From NCBI RefSeq assembly GCF_009184635.1, contig NZ_WELI01000001.1:992001-1056000 (forward strand): a stretch of 64,000 nt of DNA. The letters run 5' to 3'. A model generated the notes under the pieces. The model was not told the origin of the DNA and searched no databases. It worked only from the letters and a program-made list of their open reading frames with translations. Positions 52,824-60,402 of this stretch are shown piece after piece. Every line of letters begins with the position of its first letter. Position 1 is the first letter of the stretch. Origin of the DNA: Rudanella paleaurantiibacter (GTDB taxonomy: Bacteria; Bacteroidota; Bacteroidia; Cytophagales; Spirosomataceae). The position numbers and the translations under genes are program-made.

Positions 52824-53903
52824 TTACGCCAACCGGTTGATGCAGTTCAGGTCTTCGAAGGCTACCTTCAAACGAGCTACCATGCTCTCTTCGCCTTTGC
52901 GCAACCACACCCGTGGGTCGTAGTACTTCTTGTTGGGCGAATCGGGGCCTTCTGGGTTACCGAGCTGGGTTTGCAGATAGCCTTCTTTCGCTTTGTAGTA
53001 GTTCAGAACACCTTCCCAGGTCGACCACTGCATATCCGTGTCGATGTTCATCTTGATAGCACCGTACTGGATAGCCTCGCGGATTTCCTCGCGGCTTGAG
53101 CCTGAGCCACCGTGGAATACGAAATTCACCGGCAGGGCTCCCGTGTTGAATTGCTGCTGAATGTAGTCCTGTGAGTTTTTCAGGATAATCGGCGACAGCT
53201 TCACGTTGCCCGGCTTGTACACCCCGTGTACGTTGCCAAATGCAGCGGCAATGGTGAAGTTGGGCGAAATCTTGCTCAGGTGCTCGTAGGCGTAGGCTAC
53301 CTCTGAAGGCTGCGTGTAGAGTTTCGAGTCATCAACATCAGAGTTGTCAACACCGTCTTCTTCGCCACCGGTCACACCCAGTTCAATTTCGAGCGTCATG
53401 CCCATTTTGGCCATCCGCTCGAAGTATTTGCACGAAATCTCAATGTTTTCTTCGATTGGCTCCTCCGACAGGTCGAGCATGTGCGACGAGAACAGGGGCT
53501 TACCCGTCTGATCGAAGTGTTTCTCCGATGCGTCGAGCAGGCCGTCGATCCAGGGTAGGAGTTTCTTGGCGCAGTGGTCGGTGTGCAGAATTACGGGCAC
53601 CCCGTAAAGGCTGGCCATCTGGTGAACATGCAGCGCACCTGAAATCGAGCCGGCAATGGCGGCTTTCTGGCCTTCGTTAGAGAGGCTTTTACCCGCGTAG
53701 AAGATACCCCCACCGTTTGAAAACTGAATGATAACGGGCGAGTTGACCGCTTTGGCGGTTTCGAGAACAGCATTGACGGAATTGGTTCCAACGACGTTGA
53801 CGGCCGGGAGGGCGTAATCGTTTTCGTTGGCGTGCCGGAAGATTTCGGTGACCCCGTCGCCCGTGATAACGCCGGGCGCAAAACGAGAGGCTACTTCGCT
53901 CAT
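52824..53903 (-). CDS. fbaA: Class II fructose-bisphosphate aldolase
   Basis: A 359-residue zinc aldolase that splits fructose-1,6-bisphosphate into glyceraldehyde-3-phosphate and DHAP, or the reverse in gluconeogenesis. The start at 53903 (MSEVASRFAPGV) is preferred; the frame extends 42 codons upstream into AT-rich non-coding DNA. Zinc ligands are seen in VILHTDHCAKK and in GNVHGVYKP and FVFHGGSGSS; the NxDTD-like motif KMNIDTDMQWST and ELGVTGGEEDGVDN are typical of the E. coli-type (class IIA) form. A single gene with its own terminator. Confidence 0.95.
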   Translation of the reverse strand: MSEVASRFAPGVITGDGVTEIFRHANENDYALPAVNVVGTNSVNAVLETAKAVNSPVIIQFSNGGGIFYAGKSLSNEGQKAAIAGSISGALHVHQMASLYGVPVILHTDHCAKKLLPWIDGLLDASEKHFDQTGKPLFSSHMLDLSEEPIEENIEISCKYFERMAKMGMTLEIELGVTGGEEDGVDNSDVDDSKLYTQPSEVAYAYEHLSKISPNFTIAAAFGNVHGVYKPGNVKLSPIILKNSQDYIQQQFNTGALPVNFVFHGGSGSSREEIREAIQYGAIKMNIDTDMQWSTWEGVLNYYKAKEGYLQTQLGNPEGPDSPNKKYYDPRVWLRKGEESMVARLKVAFEDLNCINRLA

Positions 53904-54092
53904 GTGAACTGTTTTTAGAATATTACAAAAAATACTTAGTTTAGGGATAGATGTTACGAAGTGCGGTGGAAAACTGTCGCAAGCTACTATTTTTTGCGGA
54001 CATGCCGAGTGTATGTGCGCGGGCGACACGCCGACTCGTCGGCTTTAGGGGTGAGCACCGGCTAATGCTGTCTTTCCTGAAAAACGCACCCA

Positions 54093-56288
54093 ATGCCCCG
54101 CCTGACGTTACCCCTTCTGTTTCTGACGCTCTCTGTGTTGGCCCAAAAGCCCCAGACCGACCCGTTTCTGCACCGGCTTTACGATCAGCTGCACGATTCG
54201 CCCGCGCAGGCTGCCTACCGCAGGCTTGCCCCCATGCCCGCCGGGGTGGTATACGTGCAGCAACCCCACGAGGGCGAGGCCGAAATGCGCACTCATTTCC
54301 GAACTATGAAGCGGCTCGGTTTTACCAATCTAAAGCAAATTATGCCCTGTGCTCCCAACTGGACCGTTGAGCGGATCGGGGCCATAGCGCTTAGCGAGGG
54401 CATCATCCCGTGGTGGTACGGCGAAGGGGGCTTTGTGCCGCCTTCGGATACGCTGCTTCGGCGGTTGGGCATTCCGGCGAACACACCCACGGATGCGTTG
54501 TTGAAGAATCCCGTTTTTAGAAACTATCAAATGGATGTGCTGGTGAAGCGGAACACCCGAGAGCGAGCTTATGCCGACACCGCGCGCTCGGGCCTGTTTA
54601 TGCGCTCAACCAGTGTGGCCTACGACCCTGAAGTGGGCGGGCGTGGGGCGGACCTGACTCCCGAAGGGGAACGCTTATTTCTAAAGTGGCTTCGGCAAAG
54701 CTACAGCACCGTCGACAGTCTGAACCACGGTTGGAATCTCCACCATGCCGGGTTGTCGCTGGGCGAAACGAAGGTGTTTCGCGACTGGGACGATGTGGCA
54801 AAAAACTGGCGTACCCTTACCGGTCGCGAGTATCGGCATGTGCGGGATATTTTCCGGTTCAAAGTAGAGCATAACCTTGCCCGTATTCGGCAACGGGCGG
54901 CCGGATTTCGGGCGTTCGATGCGCACGCGCCCTACCGGGGTGGGGGGGAATTGGGGCTGTTTCTGCCCACTGCCTGGTACGGGGTTGATATGGAAGGGAT
55001 TGCCGAGGTGATGACCGGGTACGGCTCGTTCTATCCGTCGATGCACTTTTCGTGGCATTACGATCAGGTGAACCATGAACTGACGCGCCCCATGTACATG
55101 CAGGCGGCTCTAATGAATGACCTGTTCAAAGGTGGCTGGACAGGCGGGTGGGAGAGTACCGGTGGGCCGCAACAGCTCGACGGGGAGCGCGGGGCCATTG
55201 TGAATAGCTACCATGTGGGTCCGGGCGAGCTAACGCAACTGTTTCTGAGTCAGATAGCGGCCGGTTTCAAAGGGTTTGGTATCTGGTGCTGGAACAGCCG
55301 ATCGGCGGGTAAAGAAGCCGGGGAGTATGCCCTTCTGGACCGCAACGGGCAGGTAACCGACCGAGCCATTCGGATGGGACAGATTGGGCAGGCCATGCAA
55401 CGCTACCGCTTTGAACTCTGGCAGGCGCACAAAGAACCCGTAGTGGGTATTTTCTACGATTGGGAGAACGAAGCCGCTTGGGGCGCTATGGCCGTGCCCG
55501 GTCGTGATAATTTCAAGATGAAGCCCGTAGAGGCTAGGGTGGGTATCAGCCGGGTGCTGATCAATGCCAACGTACCGTTTGAGTACGTAACGCCTACCGA
55601 CCTGCGCAAGGGGCTATCCGGGCGGTACAAAGTGCTTTACCTGCCCGCTGTGATTGCCCTGCAAACCGACCTTCTGCCCATACTGACTGATTATGTTCGG
55701 CAGGGTGGCCGGTTGGTGATGGACCTGCCATCAGGCTTGTACGATGCCCAAATGCAGAAACTGCCAACGGGCACGGCAAGTGCGTTTGCGGCTTTGTTCG
55801 GAGCTACGCTGAATGACCTTCAGTATGCTGGTACTAACCGACCGCAGCGCCTGAACGGTCAGGCACTGACCGGGTTCACGGCCGACCTGACGCCTGTTAG
55901 TGCCCGCCCGTTGGCTCGTTACGACCTAGGTAAACCGGCCATTCTGGAAAACCGGATAGGCCGCGGAAGTGCGCTGTTACTGGGGTACGAAGCTTCACTC
56001 GGGTGCTTCAAGCCCGGTAATGGGTTGGCGGAGAAACAAGTACTTCAGTACGTGCTTGGGGCGCATACGTCGCCGTTTGCCTGTACGGGAGCCATTGCCT
56101 ATCGGTTAGCGAGCCCCTTGGCCGATCATTATTTTCTGATCAACGACGGCCCCGCCCGTACGGTGCGGCTCGATACCAAAACCATGCGCTACAAAGCCTT
56201 CACCGATGCCATAACCGGCGAAAAATTAACGCCCACCACGATCCCTGTAGAAGGATACGGCGGGCGCTGGGTTCGTGCCGAAAAGTAA
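54093..56288 (+). CDS. Exported GH42/beta-galactosidase-like glycoside hydrolase
   Basis: A 731-residue exported protein. After a signal peptide (LPLLFLTLSVLAQ) comes a TIM-barrel-like domain (MRTHFRTMKRLGFTNLKQI, NYQMDVLVKRNTRERAY, GFKGFGIWCWNSRSAGKEAGEY), then a trimerisation-type domain (VVGIFYDWENEAAW, VLYLPAVIALQTDLLPIL, DYVRQGGRLVMDLPSG) like that of family GH42 beta-galactosidases, and a C-terminal beta domain. Catalytic Glu residues could not be assigned with confidence. Substrate is unknown. Its last codons are copied about 450 bp downstream. Confidence 0.7.
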   Translation: MPRLTLPLLFLTLSVLAQKPQTDPFLHRLYDQLHDSPAQAAYRRLAPMPAGVVYVQQPHEGEAEMRTHFRTMKRLGFTNLKQIMPCAPNWTVERIGAIALSEGIIPWWYGEGGFVPPSDTLLRRLGIPANTPTDALLKNPVFRNYQMDVLVKRNTRERAYADTARSGLFMRSTSVAYDPEVGGRGADLTPEGERLFLKWLRQSYSTVDSLNHGWNLHHAGLSLGETKVFRDWDDVAKNWRTLTGREYRHVRDIFRFKVEHNLARIRQRAAGFRAFDAHAPYRGGGELGLFLPTAWYGVDMEGIAEVMTGYGSFYPSMHFSWHYDQVNHELTRPMYMQAALMNDLFKGGWTGGWESTGGPQQLDGERGAIVNSYHVGPGELTQLFLSQIAAGFKGFGIWCWNSRSAGKEAGEYALLDRNGQVTDRAIRMGQIGQAMQRYRFELWQAHKEPVVGIFYDWENEAAWGAMAVPGRDNFKMKPVEARVGISRVLINANVPFEYVTPTDLRKGLSGRYKVLYLPAVIALQTDLLPILTDYVRQGGRLVMDLPSGLYDAQMQKLPTGTASAFAALFGATLNDLQYAGTNRPQRLNGQALTGFTADLTPVSARPLARYDLGKPAILENRIGRGSALLLGYEASLGCFKPGNGLAEKQVLQYVLGAHTSPFACTGAIAYRLASPLADHYFLINDGPARTVRLDTKTMRYKAFTDAITGEKLTPTTIPVEGYGGRWVRAEK

Positions 56289-56296
56289 GCAAACCA

Positions 56297-56665
56297 CTAC
56301 CGGTCGTTAGCCAGCACGTTGGCCCGGCGCCGGAAAATGTGATACACGCAGGATTCGCGGGCAAAGGTAGTCTCGTGTATCCAGCCGTTTTTGTGCAGAA
56401 AATTGAAGATATCTATTTCGCTACCGAACAGTTTGTCTCCCCCTTTTTCGTCCTGAACACGGTGCAGCCGGAGCTCACCCAACCGAATCGTTTGTCCATA
56501 GTCGATTACGGCATACACTTGCTGCTGCCTAAATGGACGCTGATCCTGAATCAGTTCGAGGTACTGTACATCGGGTAGTTGATTGATGTCTTTACCATTG
56601 ACAATTACTTGAGCTGATACGAAGGCCGGATACAGAGCCAAAAAGCTCAAAAGGAATCGTTTCAT
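56297..56665 (-). CDS. Small exported protein of unknown function
   Basis: A 122-residue protein with a signal peptide (LLSFLALYPAFVSAQV). The mature part is polar and mixed alpha/beta (DINQLPDVQYLELIQDQRPF, GSEIDIFNFLHKNGWIHE) with one Cys. No known domain. It lies only 8 bp past the stop of the convergent GH42-like gene. A duplicated gene tail lies just upstream of its start. Confidence 0.68.
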   Translation of the reverse strand: MKRFLLSFLALYPAFVSAQVIVNGKDINQLPDVQYLELIQDQRPFRQQQVYAVIDYGQTIRLGELRLHRVQDEKGGDKLFGSEIDIFNFLHKNGWIHETTFARESCVYHIFRRRANVLANDR

Positions 56666-56708
56666 CGTTGATGAGAGCTTTTGTTGATTGACAAAAGTAG
56701 GCAGAGCA

Positions 56709-56750
56709 GGCCGTATGTACAGCGGGCGCTGGGTGCGGGCCGAAAAATAA
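56709..56750 (+). pseudogene. Duplicated 3' tail of the GH42-like gene
   Basis: This stretch reads GRMYSGRWVRAEK followed by a stop. The last nine residues are close to those ending the gene at 56288 (GGRWVRAEK), and DNA similarity spans about 30 bases. It looks like the remnant of a second gene copy whose body was lost or displaced, with the 56297-56665 gene between the two tails. Confidence 0.45.
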
Positions 56751-56754
56751 ACGA

Positions 56755-57924
56755 TCAGGGCTCTGCCCGAACGGCGTAAAGCGTACCGCCTTTGGGCGGA
56801 CCCGCATCACGAAGGGCCGAGACAATGGGCGAGCCGAACTGATTCGTAACCTCGTAGATCACCGATGGCTCGGCGAGCAGGGGGGCTTTGGTGCTAAAAC
56901 CGGCCTTGCCTTTCGAGCGCACGCTATTGTTGAACAGCAGATTCCCTTTGCCGGGTGGACCGTGCTTGGCCGGGGTACCGGTAGCAACAGCCGCCCAGCT
57001 GTGCCAGACTGGTGTGTGCATTCGGCATCCCTCTACCAGGTTGTCGCCATCGTCGCGGTCGTGGAAGTTTACATCAACCTCAAAGTTGCAGTTAAGTACC
57101 ACGTTGTACCGGCACCCCGGCAGCATGAGTGCAAAGTGCCGGATACGCCGAACGGTTTCGTTGTAAAACAGACAGTAACTGGAACCCCAGCAGCCATAGT
57201 ACCCGCCATGCCGGCTGTCTTGCTTGATATAGGCCCGGTCGATGAGGTTGTGGCGGAGGGTCATGTGCTGGCACGCCGATACACCCAACGGGTGCGCCCC
57301 GGCCCACAGAAACGTGCAGCCATCGACCCAACTGTTACGGCAACGGGTAAAAATCAGCAGGTGAACGTACACCGTTGTGTCGCGAAGTTCGGGCCGGTGA
57401 AACACATCGGGCGACCAGGCCGCATTAGTATCGGCCCGGTCGTTGGGTTCAAACGGCACGGCCGCGTACCGCATCGTCAGGTTCTCAACACCTACTCGTT
57501 CGGCGTCGGTCACGGCAACAGCGGTGGCGGGTGTACTGCCGTTTGTTTTGAAAAAAGGCGCTTTTATCTGCACCAGCAGGCGGGTACTGTCGCGGTGCTC
57601 ACCCCGCAAAATAACCCCCGACCGAATGGTTACGGTTTGACGGATGAGGTAATCGCCTTTGCGGAGCAGAATAGCCCCACCACCGTTAGTTGCTATCTGA
57701 TCAATGGCCTGCTGAAGGTTGTCACCGGGCCGGAGGGTAGCCCGAACAGGCGTTGCCGAACGAGCCGGTATGCCTCCCTGAACGCCTGCTTTGGCCCACT
57801 CGCGCATGGCCGGAAAGCGCGGATCGAACCGGCTCTCGTCGAATTGCCAGCCTGCATCGCCAATCATGGGCGTTTGGGCAAATGCCACGGTAGCCATTAT
57901 CCAGAAGGCAAGAAACCAGCGCAT
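56755..57924 (-). CDS. Exported right-handed beta-helix (pectate lyase-like) protein
   Basis: A 389-residue exported protein with a signal peptide (FLAFWIMATVAFAQ). Regular coils of a right-handed beta-helix are visible: GDNLQQAIDQIATNGGGAILLRKGDYLI as in pectate lyase superfamily proteins, then VTIRSGVILRGEH, RCRNSWVDGCTFLW, HMTLRHNLIDRAYI, YNVVLNCNFEVDVNFHDRDDGDN. A specific catalytic set was not identified, so lyase, epimerase or hydrolase activity is open. It follows the SusCD-lipoprotein operon by 139 bp on the same strand and may act on the same glycan. Confidence 0.8.
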   Translation of the reverse strand: MRWFLAFWIMATVAFAQTPMIGDAGWQFDESRFDPRFPAMREWAKAGVQGGIPARSATPVRATLRPGDNLQQAIDQIATNGGGAILLRKGDYLIRQTVTIRSGVILRGEHRDSTRLLVQIKAPFFKTNGSTPATAVAVTDAERVGVENLTMRYAAVPFEPNDRADTNAAWSPDVFHRPELRDTTVYVHLLIFTRCRNSWVDGCTFLWAGAHPLGVSACQHMTLRHNLIDRAYIKQDSRHGGYYGCWGSSYCLFYNETVRRIRHFALMLPGCRYNVVLNCNFEVDVNFHDRDDGDNLVEGCRMHTPVWHSWAAVATGTPAKHGPPGKGNLLFNNSVRSKGKAGFSTKAPLLAEPSVIYEVTNQFGSPIVSALRDAGPPKGGTLYAVRAEP

Positions 57925-57929
57925 TGGTT

Positions 57930-57975
57930 AGTTTATGGTTTTGGGTTTTGAGTTTATGGTGTTCCGGCTTTTGGT
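57930..57975. repeat. Dispersed repeat (GTTTATGGTTTTGG family), third copy
   Basis: GTTTATGGTTTTGGGTTTTG followed by GTTTATGG and a CCGGC block resembles the copies near 17.0 and 46.9 kb, with several mismatches. Confidence 0.4.
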
Positions 57976-58042
57976 TCTCTGACAATTTTTGTGGTGGGAT
58001 GTAACCCTCACCGAATAATCCAACAGAAATTATCAGAGAACC
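57973..58042. repeat. Inverted repeat after the SusCD operon
   Basis: GGTTCTCTGACAATTTTTGT (57973-57992) matches the complement of 58023-58042 in 18 of 20 positions, with a 30-nt loop. It lies 22 bases past the stop of the lipoprotein gene at 58064. No T-run follows on the minus strand, so it may be a processing hairpin rather than a full terminator. Confidence 0.55.
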
Positions 58043-58063
58043 GGTCATTTTCTGTCAGACGGG

Positions 58064-58738
58064 TTATTGCTTGGTAAACGTAGCGGTGATCAGAGCCACC
58101 CGTCCGCCCCAGGTTGTGTTCAGGCTTTGGTTGGCGGGTGTAATGGGGACTTGCGGCAGATTGTTCACGTTACCGGTTGTCTGAAAACCCAGCACCAGCC
58201 GATTGCCTGATACCGACTGCACCGTGAGCGGGTAGTTCGGGTAACTGGTATAAGTAAACGTTGGCTGATTCTGGGCGTTGGGCAATACGGTGCCGTGAAA
58301 CACAAAGTCGTAGTTCCAGCGCGTAAGCTGCCCACGTGTGTACGTCGGCCGCCCGATGCGTAGCACCGTCGCACCGGCGTCGGCCCCGCTAACCAGGAAG
58401 AAATTACCCTGCTGACGGCTGCCCCGGTTGCGGGTAAAAAACGTATCGATACGGGCGGTGGCAACTGTGCCAATGTACAGCGTATCGGTAAAAGGCATAA
58501 TGACGTTGGCCCGGCCCGGCACCAGCAGCGGGGCTGTAGTTGGGGTAAGGGTCACGGTGGTGTCGCGCTGGCGGGGCGTCAGGCCAATCTGATACTTGAT
58601 CTGGAGCTGTGTGGGTAGCCAAACCCCGCGCAGCGCCGTTTTCAGGGCGTCATCGGTTGGGGCGAGGGTCGGCAGGGCGTCGTCGTTGCAGGCCATGATC
58701 GACACGGCCAACAGGAGAGTAAGCAACAGGGTTTTCAT
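58064..58738 (-). CDS. SusCD-associated lipoprotein, unknown function
   Basis: A 224-residue predicted lipoprotein with lipobox SIMAC, so probably outer-membrane anchored. The start at 58738 is seven bases past the SusD stop; an ATG at 58753 overlapping SusD is less likely because it adds MTDTT before the signal. The mature chain is Thr-rich and beta-stranded (GVWLPTQLQIKYQIG, LVLGFQTTGNVNNLP), with a lipocalin-like feel, but no domain was recognised. As the third gene of the SusC-SusD operon it may be a surface glycan-binding partner (inference from position). Confidence 0.78.
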   Translation of the reverse strand: MKTLLLTLLLAVSIMACNDDALPTLAPTDDALKTALRGVWLPTQLQIKYQIGLTPRQRDTTVTLTPTTAPLLVPGRANVIMPFTDTLYIGTVATARIDTFFTRNRGSRQQGNFFLVSGADAGATVLRIGRPTYTRGQLTRWNYDFVFHGTVLPNAQNQPTFTYTSYPNYPLTVQSVSGNRLVLGFQTTGNVNNLPQVPITPANQSLNTTWGGRVALITATFTKQ

Positions 58739-58745
58739 GGTCGTA

Positions 58746-60389
58746 TCAGTCATTCTGTACCGCCAGCGGGTTACGGTCCAGAAAGGTTTGTGGAATCAGA
58801 AAAACAGTGAGTCGGCTATTCCAGGGGACGGGCTGGCAATCGCTGGCGGCACAATCGGCCCTACCCGGCGATGAAGTCCGATCGCCCGGATCGACGGCTT
58901 CGCGTCGGCGTTTGAGGTCGTGAATACGCTGCCCCTCGGTAAACAGCTCCCGCACAAATTCCCGGCGAATTTCGGCGACGAGGTCAGCCGGTGGAGCCGC
59001 GAGTGCCGTAAGGCCGGCCCGTTGGCGAATGGCATTGAGGTCGGCGAGGGCACCGGTAATGTCGTTTTTTCGGGCGCGCATTTCGGCCCGCATCAGAATA
59101 AATTCTGCCGACCGGAAATACACCACGTTGGAGTTGACCCCCTGCGCCGGGCCGAGGTTTGAGGTTCCCCGGATGCCCCACTTGAGCGTGAACCACAGTC
59201 GGTTTGGGCTGTCCCAGGCGGTGGTAGTGGTGGCGGTCTGCGAGGTGTCGATGAGGGTGCGATAGCGGAGGTCGCGGGTGCGGTCGAAGCTGGCGAGCGT
59301 TTTGAACCGCTGGCTCATGCGCAGGTTGGGGCCGCTGCTGAGGGTATTCACGTTGCCCAGCTGCGCGGTGGTGTATGCTGATTGCAATACGTAATGCGCC
59401 CGGATCGGAGCTGCGTTGGTGGTCTGCACGTTTCGGCCTACCACGTTCACAAACTCCATGATTACCTCATCGCGCGTAGCCGCGTTGGTGGTGGGGGTAA
59501 TGGCCGTTCGCTGAAACAGGCCCGTGAGCATCTGATTACCGGGTACGAGCGGAAAGCGGTAGGTAGACCCACTGCCTAGCAAGCGGTTGCAAACGGCCAG
59601 GCAACTGTCTACGTTATCTTGCTGGAAATACACGCGGGCCATAAGGGCAAGGGCCGCATATTTGTTGGCGCGGGGCTGGTAATCGGGCAGGTGCCGGGCT
59701 GGGTCGTAGTTTTCGGGCAGCAGTCGCTCGGCAATGCGTAAGTCGTTGAGCACAGAGTCGTAAGCCGCCCGAACGCTCAGGCGCGGGTAGGCCAGATCAC
59801 CGAAGTTCGACATCGACCGGAACGATGCGATGGGGCCGGGATGGCTGTTATCGTTGGTATAACCCCAGGGGTAACCCAGCAGGCGCGTTTGCTCAAACAC
59901 GCATAGCGCCCGTACAAACCGCGCTTCGCCTTCGAGCCGACCGCGTTGCTGGGCAATATCGCGTCGGGGGTCGCCTGGCACAGAGGTTTGCACCTGATTA
60001 GCCCGCAAAATTTCCAGTACGTTGTTGGCGTTGGTAAGGCCAAACGTACTCCATTGCAGAAACTCCGCCTGAAACCCGTAATCTTCCTCGCGGTGGGTCC
60101 AGGTGTACACCCGCGACGAACGGCCGGGGCTGTTGCGATAGCCCGTGTTGTTGATAGCCACCAGGTCGCCGAAGGTTTCGCCGATGATGAGCGCATTGCC
60201 ACCAAACGCAAGGTTTCGGGCAATGCCGGAGTAAGCCCCCGTCATCAGAATCTCCAGTTCTTCAACCGTGCGGACGTTCTCGGCCTGAATCAGGGTTTTC
60301 GTGGCTACTTCGTCGAGGTAGTTTTCGCAGCTGGCCAGGCCCAGTACCGAACCAATGGCCAGACAGCCTGCTATGAGTCGTGTTTTCAT
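58746..60389 (-). CDS. SusD/RagB family nutrient-binding outer-membrane lipoprotein
   Basis: A 547-residue SusD-like lipoprotein that captures ligand and forms the lid on the SusC channel. The lipobox LASC precedes ENYLDEVATKTL. Family blocks include the helical TPR-like core (EGEARFVRALCVFEQTRLLGYPWG), YAALALMARVYFQQDNVDSCL and the C-terminal SAEFILMRAEMRARKNDITGALADLNAIRQRAG, with FVRELFTEGQRIHDLKRR. The start is 60389; the frame extends eight codons further. It lies 13 bp after SusC, so one operon. The ligand cannot be told from sequence. Confidence 0.95.
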   Translation of the reverse strand: MKTRLIAGCLAIGSVLGLASCENYLDEVATKTLIQAENVRTVEELEILMTGAYSGIARNLAFGGNALIIGETFGDLVAINNTGYRNSPGRSSRVYTWTHREEDYGFQAEFLQWSTFGLTNANNVLEILRANQVQTSVPGDPRRDIAQQRGRLEGEARFVRALCVFEQTRLLGYPWGYTNDNSHPGPIASFRSMSNFGDLAYPRLSVRAAYDSVLNDLRIAERLLPENYDPARHLPDYQPRANKYAALALMARVYFQQDNVDSCLAVCNRLLGSGSTYRFPLVPGNQMLTGLFQRTAITPTTNAATRDEVIMEFVNVVGRNVQTTNAAPIRAHYVLQSAYTTAQLGNVNTLSSGPNLRMSQRFKTLASFDRTRDLRYRTLIDTSQTATTTTAWDSPNRLWFTLKWGIRGTSNLGPAQGVNSNVVYFRSAEFILMRAEMRARKNDITGALADLNAIRQRAGLTALAAPPADLVAEIRREFVRELFTEGQRIHDLKRRREAVDPGDRTSSPGRADCAASDCQPVPWNSRLTVFLIPQTFLDRNPLAVQND

Positions 60390-60402
60390 GGGGTGCTGTG
60401 GG

